Shown here: positions 25,547-34,026 of the stretch, in pieces
Layout: each line of letters opens with the position of its first letter
Position numbering within the stretch: the first letter of the stretch is position 1
From: Nostocoides sp. Soil756
GTDB taxonomy: Bacteria; Actinomycetota; Actinomycetes; Actinomycetales; Dermatophilaceae
NCBI RefSeq assembly: GCF_001428065.1
Contig: NZ_LMSE01000002.1
Span: forward strand, 1,374,628 to 1,430,482
Length of the DNA: 55,855 nucleotides
Direction: 5' to 3'
Translations under genes and position numbers: made by a program
The notes under the pieces: generated by a model
The model's database searches: none
What the model was told of the DNA's origin: nothing
Seen by the model: the letters and a program-made list of their open reading frames with translations, nothing else

Positions 25547-26617
25547 TCAGCCCGCGGCGAGCTCACGGGTCGTGGCGACCCAGCGCTCGAGCAGGTCCGC
25601 GGCCGCGCCGTCGTCGAGCGCCTGCTGGGAGCGCGCCACGCCGCGTGCCAGGGCGGCCACCACCGACTCGCGGGTGGGGGTGCCGGTGGCGCCCTCGGCC
25701 ACGGCCAGCGCCATCGCGGCGTTCAGGACCACGGCGTCGCGCACCGGCCCGGTCTCGCCGGCGAGGACGCGCCGCGCCACGTCGGCGTTGAAGGCGGCGT
25801 CGCCGCCGCGCAGCGCCTCGACCGGCGCACTCGCCAGGCCGACGTCGCCGGGAGCCACCGACAGCTCGGTGACCTCGCCGCCCGCCACCCACCAGAGCGT
25901 GGACGACGTGGCCAGGGTCAGCTCGTCGAGCCCGTCGTCACCGCGGAAGACCGCCGCGGGCCGGCCGCGCCCGGCGAAGACCCCGGCGAGCAGCGGCGCC
26001 AGCCGGGCGTCGGCCACCCCCACCGCCGCGTACGTGGGCTGGCCGGGGTTGGTGAGCGGGCCGAGGGCGTTGAAGACGGTCCCGACCCCCAGGCCCGAGC
26101 GGGCGGCCGCCGCGTGCCGCATCGACGGGTGGAAGGCCGCCGCGAAGCAGAAGGTGATGCCGACCCGCTCAGCGACCTGGGCGACCTGCTCGGGCGCCAG
26201 CGTGAGGTCGACCCCCAGCGCCTCGAGGACGTCGGCCGAGCCGGACGACGACGAGGAGGCACGGTTGCCGTGCTTGACGACGCGCAGCCCGGTGGCCGCG
26301 ACGACCATCGAGGCCATCGTCGAGATGTTCACCGAGTGCAGGCGGTCACCGCCGGTGCCGACGATGTCGACGCTCGGGCCCGGGACCTCGATGCGGTGGG
26401 CGTGCTCGAGCATGACGTCGGCCAGGCCGCGCAGCTCCTCGACCGTCTCACCCTTGGCGCGCAGTGCGACGAGGAAGCCGGCCAGCTGCACCGGGCTCGC
26501 CTCCCCGTCCATGACCTGCCCCATGGCCCAGCCGGCCTGGTCGGTGCTCAGGTCCTCGCGGCGCAGCAGCGCCGCGATGAGGTCCGACCAGCTGGGGCCG
26601 GACGTGGTGGTGGCCAC
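25547..26617 (-). CDS. trpD: Anthranilate phosphoribosyltransferase
   Basis: This 356-aa enzyme transfers phosphoribose from PRPP to anthranilate, the second committed step of tryptophan synthesis. It shows [30 protein letters not shown] (PRPP and anthranilate sites), [12 protein letters not shown] and [10 protein letters not shown]. The GTG at 26617 begins 5 nt after the pseudo-receiver stop, so these two genes are probably co-transcribed. No other trp genes are in the window, matching the isolated trpD (Rv2192c) of mycobacteria. Confidence 0.93.
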   Translation of the reverse strand: MATTTSGPSWSDLIAALLRREDLSTDQAGWAMGQVMDGEASPVQLAGFLVALRAKGETVEELRGLADVMLEHAHRIEVPGPSVDIVGTGGDRLHSVNISTMASMVVAATGLRVVKHGNRASSSSSGSADVLEALGVDLTLAPEQVAQVAERVGITFCFAAAFHPSMRHAAAARSGLGVGTVFNALGPLTNPGQPTYAAVGVADARLAPLLAGVFAGRGRPAAVFRGDDGLDELTLATSSTLWWVAGGEVTELSVAPGDVGLASAPVEALRGGDAAFNADVARRVLAGETGPVRDAVVLNAAMALAVAEGATGTPTRESVVAALARGVARSQQALDDGAAADLLERWVATTRELAAG

Positions 26618-26622
26618 CCGGG

Positions 26623-27072
26623 TCAGCCGACGCGGGCCCGCTCGCGGGCGAGCCGGGCGATGGCCTCGGCGACCGCGATCGGGTCGAGGGGGTGCGGGAC
26701 GGCGTCGTCGGCCAGCGACCAGCCCGCCAGCCACGCGTCCTGCGGGCGCCCGGTGAGCACCAGGATCGGGGGGCACCGGAAGATCTCGTTCTTCAGCTGG
26801 CGGCACAGGCCCAGGCCGCCGACCGGCGAGGTCTCGCCGTCGAGCACGGCGAGGTCGTACCCGCCCTCGTCCATGGCCTCGATGACGGCCTCGGCGGTCG
26901 CGCACTCGCGCCACGCCACGACCTCGACGTCGCGCGCGGGCCGGCGCCCGGCGGCGGCCCGGACGGCGTCACGGGTGGTGATGTCGTCGCTGTAGAGGAG
27001 GACACGGACCCGGTGGACGCCGTCGGCCACCGGGGTGGACGCGTGGCCGGCTGCGGCGTGGGAGTCGCTCAT
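26623..27072 (-). CDS. Receiver-like (pseudo-receiver) regulator
   Basis: This 149-aa single-domain protein has a CheY-like pattern: [15 protein letters not shown], an Asp at the expected phospho site in [15 protein letters not shown], and a late strand [10 protein letters not shown]. The invariant Lys of receivers (usually in a VKP context) is replaced, the segment reading AVPHPLDP, so phospho-signalling is doubtful. There is no output domain. The ATG at 27072 lies 7 nt after a minus-strand TACGAT. It is divergent from ctaE and directly upstream of trpD. Confidence 0.75.
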   Translation of the reverse strand: MSDSHAAAGHASTPVADGVHRVRVLLYSDDITTRDAVRAAAGRRPARDVEVVAWRECATAEAVIEAMDEGGYDLAVLDGETSPVGGLGLCRQLKNEIFRCPPILVLTGRPQDAWLAGWSLADDAVPHPLDPIAVAEAIARLARERARVG

Positions 27073-27198
27073 GGGAGGCATCGTAGCGAGCGCCGGCCCG
27101 GGACCTGGCGGTGGCCGGTCGCGCTCGGTGACGATCGCCATCCCATCGATGTGGAGGGTTTGCGGGGGGTCGCCTCGGCACGGGGTGGACGGAGTCGG

Positions 27199-27204
27199 CA
27201 TAAT
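27199..27204 (+). promoter_or_regulatory. Putative -10 element of the ctaE-qcrCAB operon
   Basis: CATAAT is followed by 6 nt and GTG 27211. It lies in the 138-bp divergent region shared with the pseudo-receiver gene. Confidence 0.45.
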
Positions 27205-27210
27205 GCCTCC

Positions 27211-27879
27211 GTGGCGTCTACTGCAGCGGCTTCGCTCAAACACTCCGGACCGGTCCCCTCCATCCCCGGCCAGGGGCCCGCGACGCGGCCCAACATGGTC
27301 GCCGTGGGCACGATGGTGTGGCTCTCCAGCGAGCTCATGTTCTTCGCGGCCCTGTTCGCGTTCTACTTCACGCTCCGGGGCAACCTGCCCGAGCTGTGGA
27401 CCGAGCGCACGGCCGACCTCGACGTGCCGTACGCCGCCGCCAACACCCTGATCCTGGTGATCTCGTCGGTGTGGTGCCAGCTCGGGGTGTGGCAGGCCGA
27501 GCGCGGCGTGCCGGCCCGGCCGGCGGGGACGTCGCTGTTCCGCGTCCGCGAGTGGGGCATGCGCGAGTGGTACGTGGTCACCTACGTCTTCGGCGCCACC
27601 TTCGTGGCCGGCCAGGTCTACGAGTACGCGAACCTCATCTCCGAGGGCGTCACGCTCTCGTCCGACTCCTACGGCTCGATCTTCTACCTCGCCACCGGCT
27701 TCCACGGCCTGCACGTCACCGGCGGTCTGCTGGCCTTCCTGCTGATCATCGGGCGCACCTTCACGACCCGCCGGTACACCCACGCGCAGGCCACCGGCGC
27801 CGTCGTCACGTCGTACTACTGGCACTTCGTCGACGTGGTGTGGATCGCCCTGTTCGCCACCATCTATCTTCTCCAGTGA
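27211..27879 (+). CDS. ctaE: Cytochrome c oxidase subunit III
   Basis: This 222-aa membrane protein has five helices, typical of the short actinobacterial subunit III of the aa3 oxidase. It shows [20 protein letters not shown], an [12 protein letters not shown] helix, the [14 protein letters not shown] helix and a C-terminal [14 protein letters not shown]. It stabilises subunit I. The GTG at 27211 fits the -10 spacing and removes a long upstream extension. It is first in an operon with qcrC, qcrA and qcrB, the order seen in Rv2193-Rv2196. Confidence 0.95.
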   Translation: MASTAAASLKHSGPVPSIPGQGPATRPNMVAVGTMVWLSSELMFFAALFAFYFTLRGNLPELWTERTADLDVPYAAANTLILVISSVWCQLGVWQAERGVPARPAGTSLFRVREWGMREWYVVTYVFGATFVAGQVYEYANLISEGVTLSSDSYGSIFYLATGFHGLHVTGGLLAFLLIIGRTFTTRRYTHAQATGAVVTSYYWHFVDVVWIALFATIYLLQ

Positions 27880-27928
27880 CTCTCTCCCCAGGCCGACCCC
27901 AGACCGCAGCAGACGACAGGAAGCACTC

Positions 27929-28741
27929 GTGAACGCACTGGCAGCCCGGCGCCGGCACCCGGCGGCGATCGCCGTCCTCCTGATGATCGGCCTCTTCCTC
28001 ACGGGTGCGGTCTACGCGGCCGTGGCCCCCGAGCCCGCCGACGCGACCAGCCTGGCCCTGCCGGCCCAGAGCGTCGAGGAGGGCAAGGCCCTCTTCCGCG
28101 CCAACTGCGCCTCCTGCCACGGCCTCAACGCCCAGGGGCGCCCCACCGGCAACGGCAACCAGATCGCCGGGCCCCCGCTGGCCGGTGTCGGCGCCGCCGC
28201 CGTCGACTTCCAGGTCGGCACCGGCCGGATGCCGATGACCCAGCCCGGCGTGCAGGCCTCGCGCTCCGAGAGCGTGAAGTTCTCCGACGAGGAGATCGCC
28301 GCGATGGGGGCCTACATCGCCTCCCTCGCGCCGGGCCCGGCCGTCCCGGACGCCGAGGCCGTCGACCCCACCAAGGGCGACCCCGCCCGCGGTGGTCAGA
28401 TCTTCCGCGTCAACTGCGCCATGTGCCACAACTTCGCCGGGTCCGGTGGCGCCCTGACCCGCGGCAAGTACGCCCCCTCGCTGCGCGACGTCACCGGCAA
28501 GCACGTCTACGAGGCGATGGTCACCGGCCCCCAGAGCATGCCGGTCTTCAACAACGCCAACATCACCCCCGAGGACAAGCGCAACGTCATCGCCTTCCTC
28601 ACGACCATCGACCAGGAGAAGGCGCCCGGCGGCATGACGCTGGGGTCCCTCGGCCCGGTCACCGAAGGTCTCTTCGCCTGGGTCTTCGGCCTCGGCATCC
28701 TGGTGGGCTGCGCCGTCTGGCTCGGCTCCAAGGCCGCCTGA
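27929..28741 (+). CDS. qcrC: Diheme cytochrome c subunit of the bc1 complex
   Basis: This 270-aa protein has an N-terminal membrane helix (AAIAVLLMIGLFLTGAVY), two heme c sites CASCH (about residues 61-65) and CAMCH (about 164-168), and a C-terminal anchor helix (GLFAWVFGLGILVGCAVWLG). The second heme domain replaces soluble cytochrome c and passes electrons directly to the CuA site of the aa3 oxidase in the III-IV supercomplex. It starts with GTG 49 nt after ctaE. Confidence 0.95.
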   Translation: MNALAARRRHPAAIAVLLMIGLFLTGAVYAAVAPEPADATSLALPAQSVEEGKALFRANCASCHGLNAQGRPTGNGNQIAGPPLAGVGAAAVDFQVGTGRMPMTQPGVQASRSESVKFSDEEIAAMGAYIASLAPGPAVPDAEAVDPTKGDPARGGQIFRVNCAMCHNFAGSGGALTRGKYAPSLRDVTGKHVYEAMVTGPQSMPVFNNANITPEDKRNVIAFLTTIDQEKAPGGMTLGSLGPVTEGLFAWVFGLGILVGCAVWLGSKAA

Positions 28742-28788
28742 CCAGGCCCCCGACCCCGACACCCGACGCGAGAGAAACCGGCAACCCG

Positions 28789-29934
28789 ATGAACGAGCAG
28801 GACACCCCCACCCCCGGCACCGAGGTGACCCCCGCCGACGGCCACCGTGACCCCGTGCGGCTCGACCAGGGCCACGTCGTCGGCTCCGGCGGGATCCCCG
28901 ACCGCTTCGTCAACCCCGGTCTGCCCACGCACGTCCCGCGGATGGCCGACCTCGACGAGGGTGCCGCTGCCCGGGCCGAGAAGCAGGTCGCGACCCTCTT
29001 CGGGATCTCCATCCTGTCGACGATCCTGTTCGTGGTCCTGTACTACGCCATCGACCTCAACGACACGGTCTTCATCCCGGGCGTCGGGACCACCAGCGCC
29101 TCCAACGCCGCGCTCGGGGTCACCCTGGCCTTCTCGCTGCTGGGCATCGGCTTCGGCGCGGTGCACTGGGCCAAGACGCTGATGCCCGACCAGGAGGTCG
29201 TCGAGGAGCGCCACCCGCTGCACTCCAGCGAGGCCGACCGGCACGAGGTCGTGCGCGTCCTGAAGGTGGACGGCGGGGCCTCGCAGATCACCCGTCGCCC
29301 GCTGATCAAGTACACCCTGGGCGGCGCCCTGGGCCTGTTCGCGGTGCCGCTGGTGGTGCAGGTCGCCGGCTCGCTCGGTGAGATGCCGCAGAAGAGCCTG
29401 TCGCTGACCTGGTGGAACGGTGGCCCGAGCGGCCCGGGCCAGATCCCCGAGTTCAAGCCGCTGCGCCTGATGAAGGACCCCGAGAACCTCCCCATCAAGG
29501 CCAGCGACGTCACCATCGGCTCGGTCTTCCACGTGATGCCCGAGGGCCTGCTCCCCGACCCCGAGACCAAGGAGGGGGGCGCCGAGCACCTCCTCGAGGA
29601 GAAGGCCAAGGCCGCGGTGCTCCTCATGCGTCTGGACCCCGAGCAGATCCAGTCGCAGAAGGAGCTCGACTGGGGCTACCAGGGCATCGTCGCCTACTCC
29701 AAGATCTGCACCCACGTGGGCTGCCCGGTGGGGCTCTACGAGCAGCAGACCCACCACTTGCTCTGCCCCTGCCACCAGTCAACCTTCGACGTGACGCGGG
29801 ACTGCAAGGTGATCTTCGGGCCCGCCGCGCGTCCTCTGCCACAATTGAAGATCACGGTCGACGACGAGGGCTACCTCGTCTCCGCACAGCCGTTCCGCGA
29901 AGCGGTCGGCCCGAGCTTCTGGGAGCGTGGCTGA
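28789..29934 (+). CDS. qcrA: Rieske iron-sulfur subunit of the bc1 complex
   Basis: This 381-aa protein has three membrane helices, as in actinobacterial QcrA: FGISILSTILFVVLYYAIDL, a second at LGVTLAFSLLGIGFGAVHW, and a third in the YTLGGALGLFAVPLVVQVAG segment. The C-terminal Rieske domain carries CTHVGC (about residue 307) and CPCHQS (about 326), ligands of the 2Fe-2S cluster. It shuttles electrons from menaquinol to QcrC. The ATG at 28789 lacks a strong Shine-Dalgarno. The stop overlaps the GTG candidate of qcrB. Confidence 0.95.
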   Translation: MNEQDTPTPGTEVTPADGHRDPVRLDQGHVVGSGGIPDRFVNPGLPTHVPRMADLDEGAAARAEKQVATLFGISILSTILFVVLYYAIDLNDTVFIPGVGTTSASNAALGVTLAFSLLGIGFGAVHWAKTLMPDQEVVEERHPLHSSEADRHEVVRVLKVDGGASQITRRPLIKYTLGGALGLFAVPLVVQVAGSLGEMPQKSLSLTWWNGGPSGPGQIPEFKPLRLMKDPENLPIKASDVTIGSVFHVMPEGLLPDPETKEGGAEHLLEEKAKAAVLLMRLDPEQIQSQKELDWGYQGIVAYSKICTHVGCPVGLYEQQTHHLLCPCHQSTFDVTRDCKVIFGPAARPLPQLKITVDDEGYLVSAQPFREAVGPSFWERG

Positions 29935-29935
29935 C

Positions 29936-31681
29936 ATGACGGAGCCCACCGACCGCCCCGCCGACGCGCTGCGCGAGGGCGACTCCGCACCCCAGGCCCC
30001 GGCCTCCGCCGGCGCGCGCAAGATCGGCGGCCTGGCGGGCTGGGTCGACGACCGGACCGGGGCCGCCAAGCCGGTCGGCTACCTCATGAAGAAGGTCTTC
30101 CCCGACCACTGGTCCTTCATGCTGGGCGAGATCGCGATGTACTCGATGATCATCTGCCTGATCACCGGGGCGTTCCTGACCTTCTGGTTCGTGCCGAGCA
30201 TGGGCGAGACCGTCTACGACGGCTCCTACGTGCCGCTGCGCGGGGTGCTGATGTCGGAGGCCTACAGCTCCACGGTGCACATCTCGTTCGACATCAAGGG
30301 CGGGCTGATGATCCGCCAGATCCACCACTGGGCGGCGCTGATGTTCGTCGTCGCCATCGTGGTGCACATGTTCCGCGTCTTCTTCACCGGCGCCTTCCGC
30401 AAGCCGCGCGAGATCAACTGGGTCATCGGCTCGGTCCTGGCGCTGCTGGCCATCATCGAGGGGTTCGCGGGCTACTCCCTCCCCGACGACCTGCTCTCGG
30501 GCACGGGCATCCGCGCCATGGCCGGCTTCGTGCAGACCTCGCCGGTCATCGGGACCTACCTGGTCTACGGCATCTTCGGCGGCCCGTTCCCCGGTGAGGC
30601 GATCATCCCCCGGCTCTACTCGGCCCACGTGCTGCTCATCCCGGCCATCCTGGTCGGGCTCTTCACCGCCCACATCGGCCTGGTGGCGCTCCAGAAGCAC
30701 ACCCAGTTCCCCGGCCCCGGCCGCACCAACGACAACGTCGTCGGCTACCCCGTGATGCCGGTGTACGCCGCCAAGGCCGGTGGCTTCTTCTTCATCGTCT
30801 TCGGCGTCCTGACGCTCATGGCCGCGCTGGTGCAGATCAACCCGGTCTGGGCCTACGGCCCGTACGACCCCTCCCCCGTCACCGCCGGCTCCCAGCCCGA
30901 CTGGTACATGGGCTTCGCCGACGGAGCGCTCCGCCTGCTGCCCGGCTTCCTCGAGATCACGGCGTTCGGCTACACGCTGTCGCTGAACATCATCCCGGGC
31001 GCGCTGCTGCTGCTCCCCCTGGTGTACGTCGTCATCGGGGTCTACCCGTTCGTCGAACGCTTCGTCACCAAGGACGAGCGCGAGCACCACCTCCTGCAGC
31101 GCCCCCGCAACGCGCCGGTCCGCACCGGCATCGGCCTGGCCGGGGCCACGGCCTACACCGTGCTGATGTTCGCCTCGGCCAACGACATCATGGCGATCAA
31201 GCTGGGCATGTCGATCAACGACCTCACCTGGTTCTTCCGGATCGGCTTCTTCGTCCTGCCCCCCATCGTCTTCTGGGTGACCAAGCGCGTCTGCCTCTCG
31301 CTGCAGCGGCGCGACCGCGAGCAGGTCCTGCACGGGCGGGAGTCGGGCACCATCATCCGCACTCCCGACGGCCGGTTCTTCGAGCGGCACGAGGCCGAGC
31401 TGCCGCAGGAGCAGTGGCTCCTCGTGCAGCACGAGCCCGTCGCCCCCCTCGAGATCGAGCCCGAGACCGACGAACACGGGGTGGCCCGTCCGGCCGCCCG
31501 CAAGGACCGGATCCGGGCGGCGCTGTCGCGCTTCTACTTCGCCGACGCGGTCAACCCGGTCACGCCGGCCGAGCTCGCCGCGGCCCAGCACCACGGCCAC
31601 GAGACCGAGGCCATCGACGCCCCCCGGCACGCCGGTGAGCTCGAGTCCGCGGAGGCGGCCGAGACCGCCGGACGCCGCTGA
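29936..31681 (+). CDS. qcrB: Cytochrome b subunit of the bc1 complex
   Basis: This 581-aa protein carries the heme b ligands in IHHWAALMFVVAIVVHMFR and in the SAHVLLIPAILVGLFTAH helix, with the quinol-site-like DLLSGTGIRAMAG region between. A C-terminal extension of about 150 residues beyond the last helix is typical of actinobacteria. It oxidises menaquinol. The ATG at 29936 is favoured over GTG 29927 because the ggag site lies 10 nt upstream of it. It ends the operon and is followed by a strong hairpin. Confidence 0.95.
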   Translation: MTEPTDRPADALREGDSAPQAPASAGARKIGGLAGWVDDRTGAAKPVGYLMKKVFPDHWSFMLGEIAMYSMIICLITGAFLTFWFVPSMGETVYDGSYVPLRGVLMSEAYSSTVHISFDIKGGLMIRQIHHWAALMFVVAIVVHMFRVFFTGAFRKPREINWVIGSVLALLAIIEGFAGYSLPDDLLSGTGIRAMAGFVQTSPVIGTYLVYGIFGGPFPGEAIIPRLYSAHVLLIPAILVGLFTAHIGLVALQKHTQFPGPGRTNDNVVGYPVMPVYAAKAGGFFFIVFGVLTLMAALVQINPVWAYGPYDPSPVTAGSQPDWYMGFADGALRLLPGFLEITAFGYTLSLNIIPGALLLLPLVYVVIGVYPFVERFVTKDEREHHLLQRPRNAPVRTGIGLAGATAYTVLMFASANDIMAIKLGMSINDLTWFFRIGFFVLPPIVFWVTKRVCLSLQRRDREQVLHGRESGTIIRTPDGRFFERHEAELPQEQWLLVQHEPVAPLEIEPETDEHGVARPAARKDRIRAALSRFYFADAVNPVTPAELAAAQHHGHETEAIDAPRHAGELESAEAAETAGRR

Positions 31682-31699
31682 GCCGCAGCCCTCGTCCGT

Positions 31700-31741
31700 A
31701 CGACGGAGGCCGCATCCCGACCGGGATGCGGCCTCCGTCGT
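31700..31741 (+). terminator. Intrinsic-type hairpin after qcrB
   Basis: A perfect 19-bp stem (arms 31700-31718 and 31723-31741; gacggaggccgcatccc in the left arm) with loop gacc. It lies 18 nt after the stop. There is no clear T tract, as is usual in high-GC actinobacteria. Confidence 0.85.
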
Positions 31742-31762
31742 CGTCCGGGACCTCGGCCCGCC

Positions 31763-31768
31763 TAGGCT
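31763..31768 (+). promoter_or_regulatory. Putative -10 element of the serine hydrolase gene
   Basis: TAGGCT, 6-nt spacer, GTG 31775; no Shine-Dalgarno. It lies directly after the qcrB hairpin. Confidence 0.5.
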
Positions 31769-31774
31769 GACCGG

Positions 31775-33190
31775 GTGAGCCCTGCGACGTCGCCTTCCGG
31801 CCCTCTCCTGCCCCCCAGCACCCCCGAGGAGCAGGGCGTGCCCTCAGCCGCCCTGCTGGGCCTGGTGCGGCGCTGGGAGGACCGCGGCCTCGAGCCGCAC
31901 AGCGTCACCGTGCTCCGCCACGGGCGCACCCTGGCGGAGGGCTGGTGGGCCCCGTACCACCGCGACGGGCTGCAGCTGATGTACTCGGTGAGCAAGACCT
32001 TCACCGCGTGCGCGGCCGGCTTCGCCGTGGCCGAGGGCCTGCTGGCGCTCGAGGAGCGCGTGGTCGACCTCTTCCCCGAGCACGCCGCGGAGGCCGGCCC
32101 CCGCGCGCGGGTCCTGACCCTGCACGACCTGCTGGCCATGCGGACCGGGCACCGGGTCGACACCCTGACCTGGCGTGACCACCGAGCGGGCCCCTTCCCC
32201 CAGGTGTTCCTCGGCGCCGAACCGGAGGAGGAGCGCGGGTGGTTCGTCTACCACAACGGCGCCACCTCGATGGCGGCCCTGGCGGTGCAGCGTCGCAGCG
32301 GCCAGCGTCTCGTCGACTACCTCCGCCCACGGCTGCTGGAACCGCTGGGCATCGAGGGGGCCGCGTGGAGCAGCCACGACGGCGCCGACCTCGGCTACTC
32401 GGGGCTGCACGTGAACACCAGCGCGCTCGCGCGGCTCGGCGAGCTGGTGCTGCGCGACGGGTCGTGGCAGGGCCAGCAGGTGCTGCCCGAGGGATGGGCC
32501 GCCACCATGACCGCCCGGCACACCGACACCTCGCACCACCCCGAGAAGGTGGAGTGGCAGCAGGGCTACGGCTACCAGATGTGGCGGTGCCGGTACGGCG
32601 CCGTGCGGGCCGACGGCGCCTACGGCCAGTTCGCCGTCGTCGTCCCCGACGCCGACCTCGTCGTGGCGCTCACCTCGTGCACCGAGCGCACCCAGGAGAC
32701 CCTCGACGCGATCTGGGAGGAGCTCCTCCCCCGGCTGGCCGATCGCCCGTTGCCCGCCGACCCGGGCGCGCACGCCGCCCTCACCGGCCACCTGACCTCG
32801 GCCGCCGTGGCCGCGCCGCGCGGCACCGTCACGCCCCCCGGCCCCGGACCCTGGACCTTCGTCCACAGCCCGCGCGAGGACGTCCCTGCCCTCGAGCGCG
32901 TCGAGGTCACCCCCGTCGAGCGCGGCACGGGGTGGAGGCTGGCGCTCACCGAGGGGGACACCACGCTCGAGGTGCCGTGCGGCGAGGGTGAGTGGCCCGC
33001 GCCGGCCGACTCCGGCCCGTGGACGGCCTCCGGGGGCTGGACCGCGCCGGGGGTGTTCGAGGCCCGTGTCGCGGCCGTGGAGACCCCGCACGTCCTGCAC
33101 CTGCGGTGCACCGACGGCGTCGCCACCGGCACGTGGAACGGGCTGCCGCTCAACCGGCCGGTGCTGCGCCGGCTGCGGGCCCCGGCCTGA
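31775..33190 (+). CDS. Beta-lactamase-related serine hydrolase
   Basis: This 471-aa protein has the class C beta-lactamase/esterase motifs SVSK (SxxK, about residues 72-75) and YHN (YxN, about 159-161), followed by VDYLRPRLLEPLGI and YGYQMW. A C-terminal extra domain of about 150 residues has a beta-rich character. No signal peptide is visible, so it is probably a cytoplasmic esterase or peptidase rather than a resistance enzyme. It stands between the qcrB terminator and a small zincin gene 2 nt downstream, which is likely co-transcribed. Confidence 0.88.
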   Translation: MSPATSPSGPLLPPSTPEEQGVPSAALLGLVRRWEDRGLEPHSVTVLRHGRTLAEGWWAPYHRDGLQLMYSVSKTFTACAAGFAVAEGLLALEERVVDLFPEHAAEAGPRARVLTLHDLLAMRTGHRVDTLTWRDHRAGPFPQVFLGAEPEEERGWFVYHNGATSMAALAVQRRSGQRLVDYLRPRLLEPLGIEGAAWSSHDGADLGYSGLHVNTSALARLGELVLRDGSWQGQQVLPEGWAATMTARHTDTSHHPEKVEWQQGYGYQMWRCRYGAVRADGAYGQFAVVVPDADLVVALTSCTERTQETLDAIWEELLPRLADRPLPADPGAHAALTGHLTSAAVAAPRGTVTPPGPGPWTFVHSPREDVPALERVEVTPVERGTGWRLALTEGDTTLEVPCGEGEWPAPADSGPWTASGGWTAPGVFEARVAAVETPHVLHLRCTDGVATGTWNGLPLNRPVLRRLRAPA

Positions 33191-33192
33191 GC

Positions 33193-33546
33193 ATGGAGCC
33201 CCTGGGGCCCGAGGCCTTCGACGCCATCGTCGAAGACGCCCTGGACGACGTCCCCGAGGAGCTGATGGCGATGCTCGACAACGTGGTGTTCCTCGTCGAG
33301 GACGAGCCGCCGGCCGACGACCCCGACCTGCTGGGGGTCTACGACGGCATCCCGCTGACCGACCGCGGCGACGCCTGGGCAGCCGGTGCACTTCCCGACC
33401 GGATCGTGCTGTTCCGCGGCCCCCTGTCGCGGATGTGCGCCGACGTCGAGGAGCTCACCGACGAGATCGCGGTGACCGTCGTGCACGAGATCGCGCACCA
33501 CTTCGGCATCGACGACGACGCGCTCCACGACCTCGGGTGGGGCTGA
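33193..33546 (+). CDS. Small zincin-type metallopeptidase family protein (PF06262-like)
   Basis: This 117-aa protein has the motif VVHEIAHHFGIDDDALHDLG near the C-terminus, the extended HExxHxxG site of the minimal zincin family. The N-terminal half is acidic (VEDALDDVPEELMAMLDN). It is predicted to be a soluble peptidase; the substrate is unknown. The ATG lies 2 nt after the serine hydrolase stop. It converges with ctaF across a shared hairpin. Confidence 0.87.
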   Translation: MEPLGPEAFDAIVEDALDDVPEELMAMLDNVVFLVEDEPPADDPDLLGVYDGIPLTDRGDAWAAGALPDRIVLFRGPLSRMCADVEELTDEIAVTVVHEIAHHFGIDDDALHDLGWG

Positions 33547-33558
33547 CCTCCCCGGACG

Positions 33559-33592
33559 CGCCACGGGCCGCCCCGAAGGGCGGCCCGTGGCG
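33559..33592. terminator. Bidirectional terminator between the zincin gene and ctaF
   Basis: A perfect 15-bp stem (arms 33559-33573 and 33578-33592) with loop cgaa lies between two convergent stop codons (33546 and 33608), so it can serve both transcripts. Confidence 0.85.
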
Positions 33593-33607
33593 GACGGTCG
33601 GAGTGGC

Positions 33608-34021
33608 TCAGAGGGCCTTGGGGCCCTTCCAGTACTCGAAGGTCCAGGCCACGAGGGCCGGGCCGCCGATGAACACCCCGATGAAGACCAGCCACCAGCC
33701 GACGGCCAGGCCCAGGAAGATCACCGCAGCCGAGGCACCGAGGAACAGCGGCTGCCAGCTGTGCGGGCTGAAGAAGCCGTAGTCACCCTGGATCTCGTCG
33801 ATGTCGCCGAGCGGGTCGTCGGACGGGTCACGGTCGAGCTTGCGCCGGGTCATCCAGAGGTACCAGGCGATCATGAAGCCGAGCAGGCCGGCCAGGATCA
33901 GCCCGACGACACCGACCCACTCGGTGCCGAGGACGGTCGAGTGCGTCCACGCCCAGTAGATGGCCGCGACGGTGAACCCGAACACCCCGACGAGGATGCC
34001 GATCCGTTCCATGGCGCGCAT
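33608..34021 (-). CDS. ctaF: Cytochrome c oxidase subunit IV, actinobacterial type
   Basis: This 137-aa protein has about four hydrophobic helices: IGILVGVFGFTVAAIYWAW, VGLILAGLLGFMIAWYLWM and two near the C-terminus before AWTFEYWKGP. The acidic loop DDPLGDIDEIQGDYGFF between them is typical of the actinobacterial subunit IV. The ATG at 34021 has an aaggac site; MERIG three codons later is the alternative. It follows ctaD by 5 nt and is last in the ctaC-ctaD-ctaF operon. Confidence 0.93.
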   Translation of the reverse strand: MRAMERIGILVGVFGFTVAAIYWAWTHSTVLGTEWVGVVGLILAGLLGFMIAWYLWMTRRKLDRDPSDDPLGDIDEIQGDYGFFSPHSWQPLFLGASAAVIFLGLAVGWWLVFIGVFIGGPALVAWTFEYWKGPKAL

Positions 34022-34026
34022 TGGCG

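Noticed and set aside
25540-25557. ccgcggg-tcag-cccgcgg hairpin as a trpD/RAM terminator
   Set aside because: It overlaps the trpD stop codon itself, is only 7 bp, and such short GC dyads are expected by chance in this DNA.
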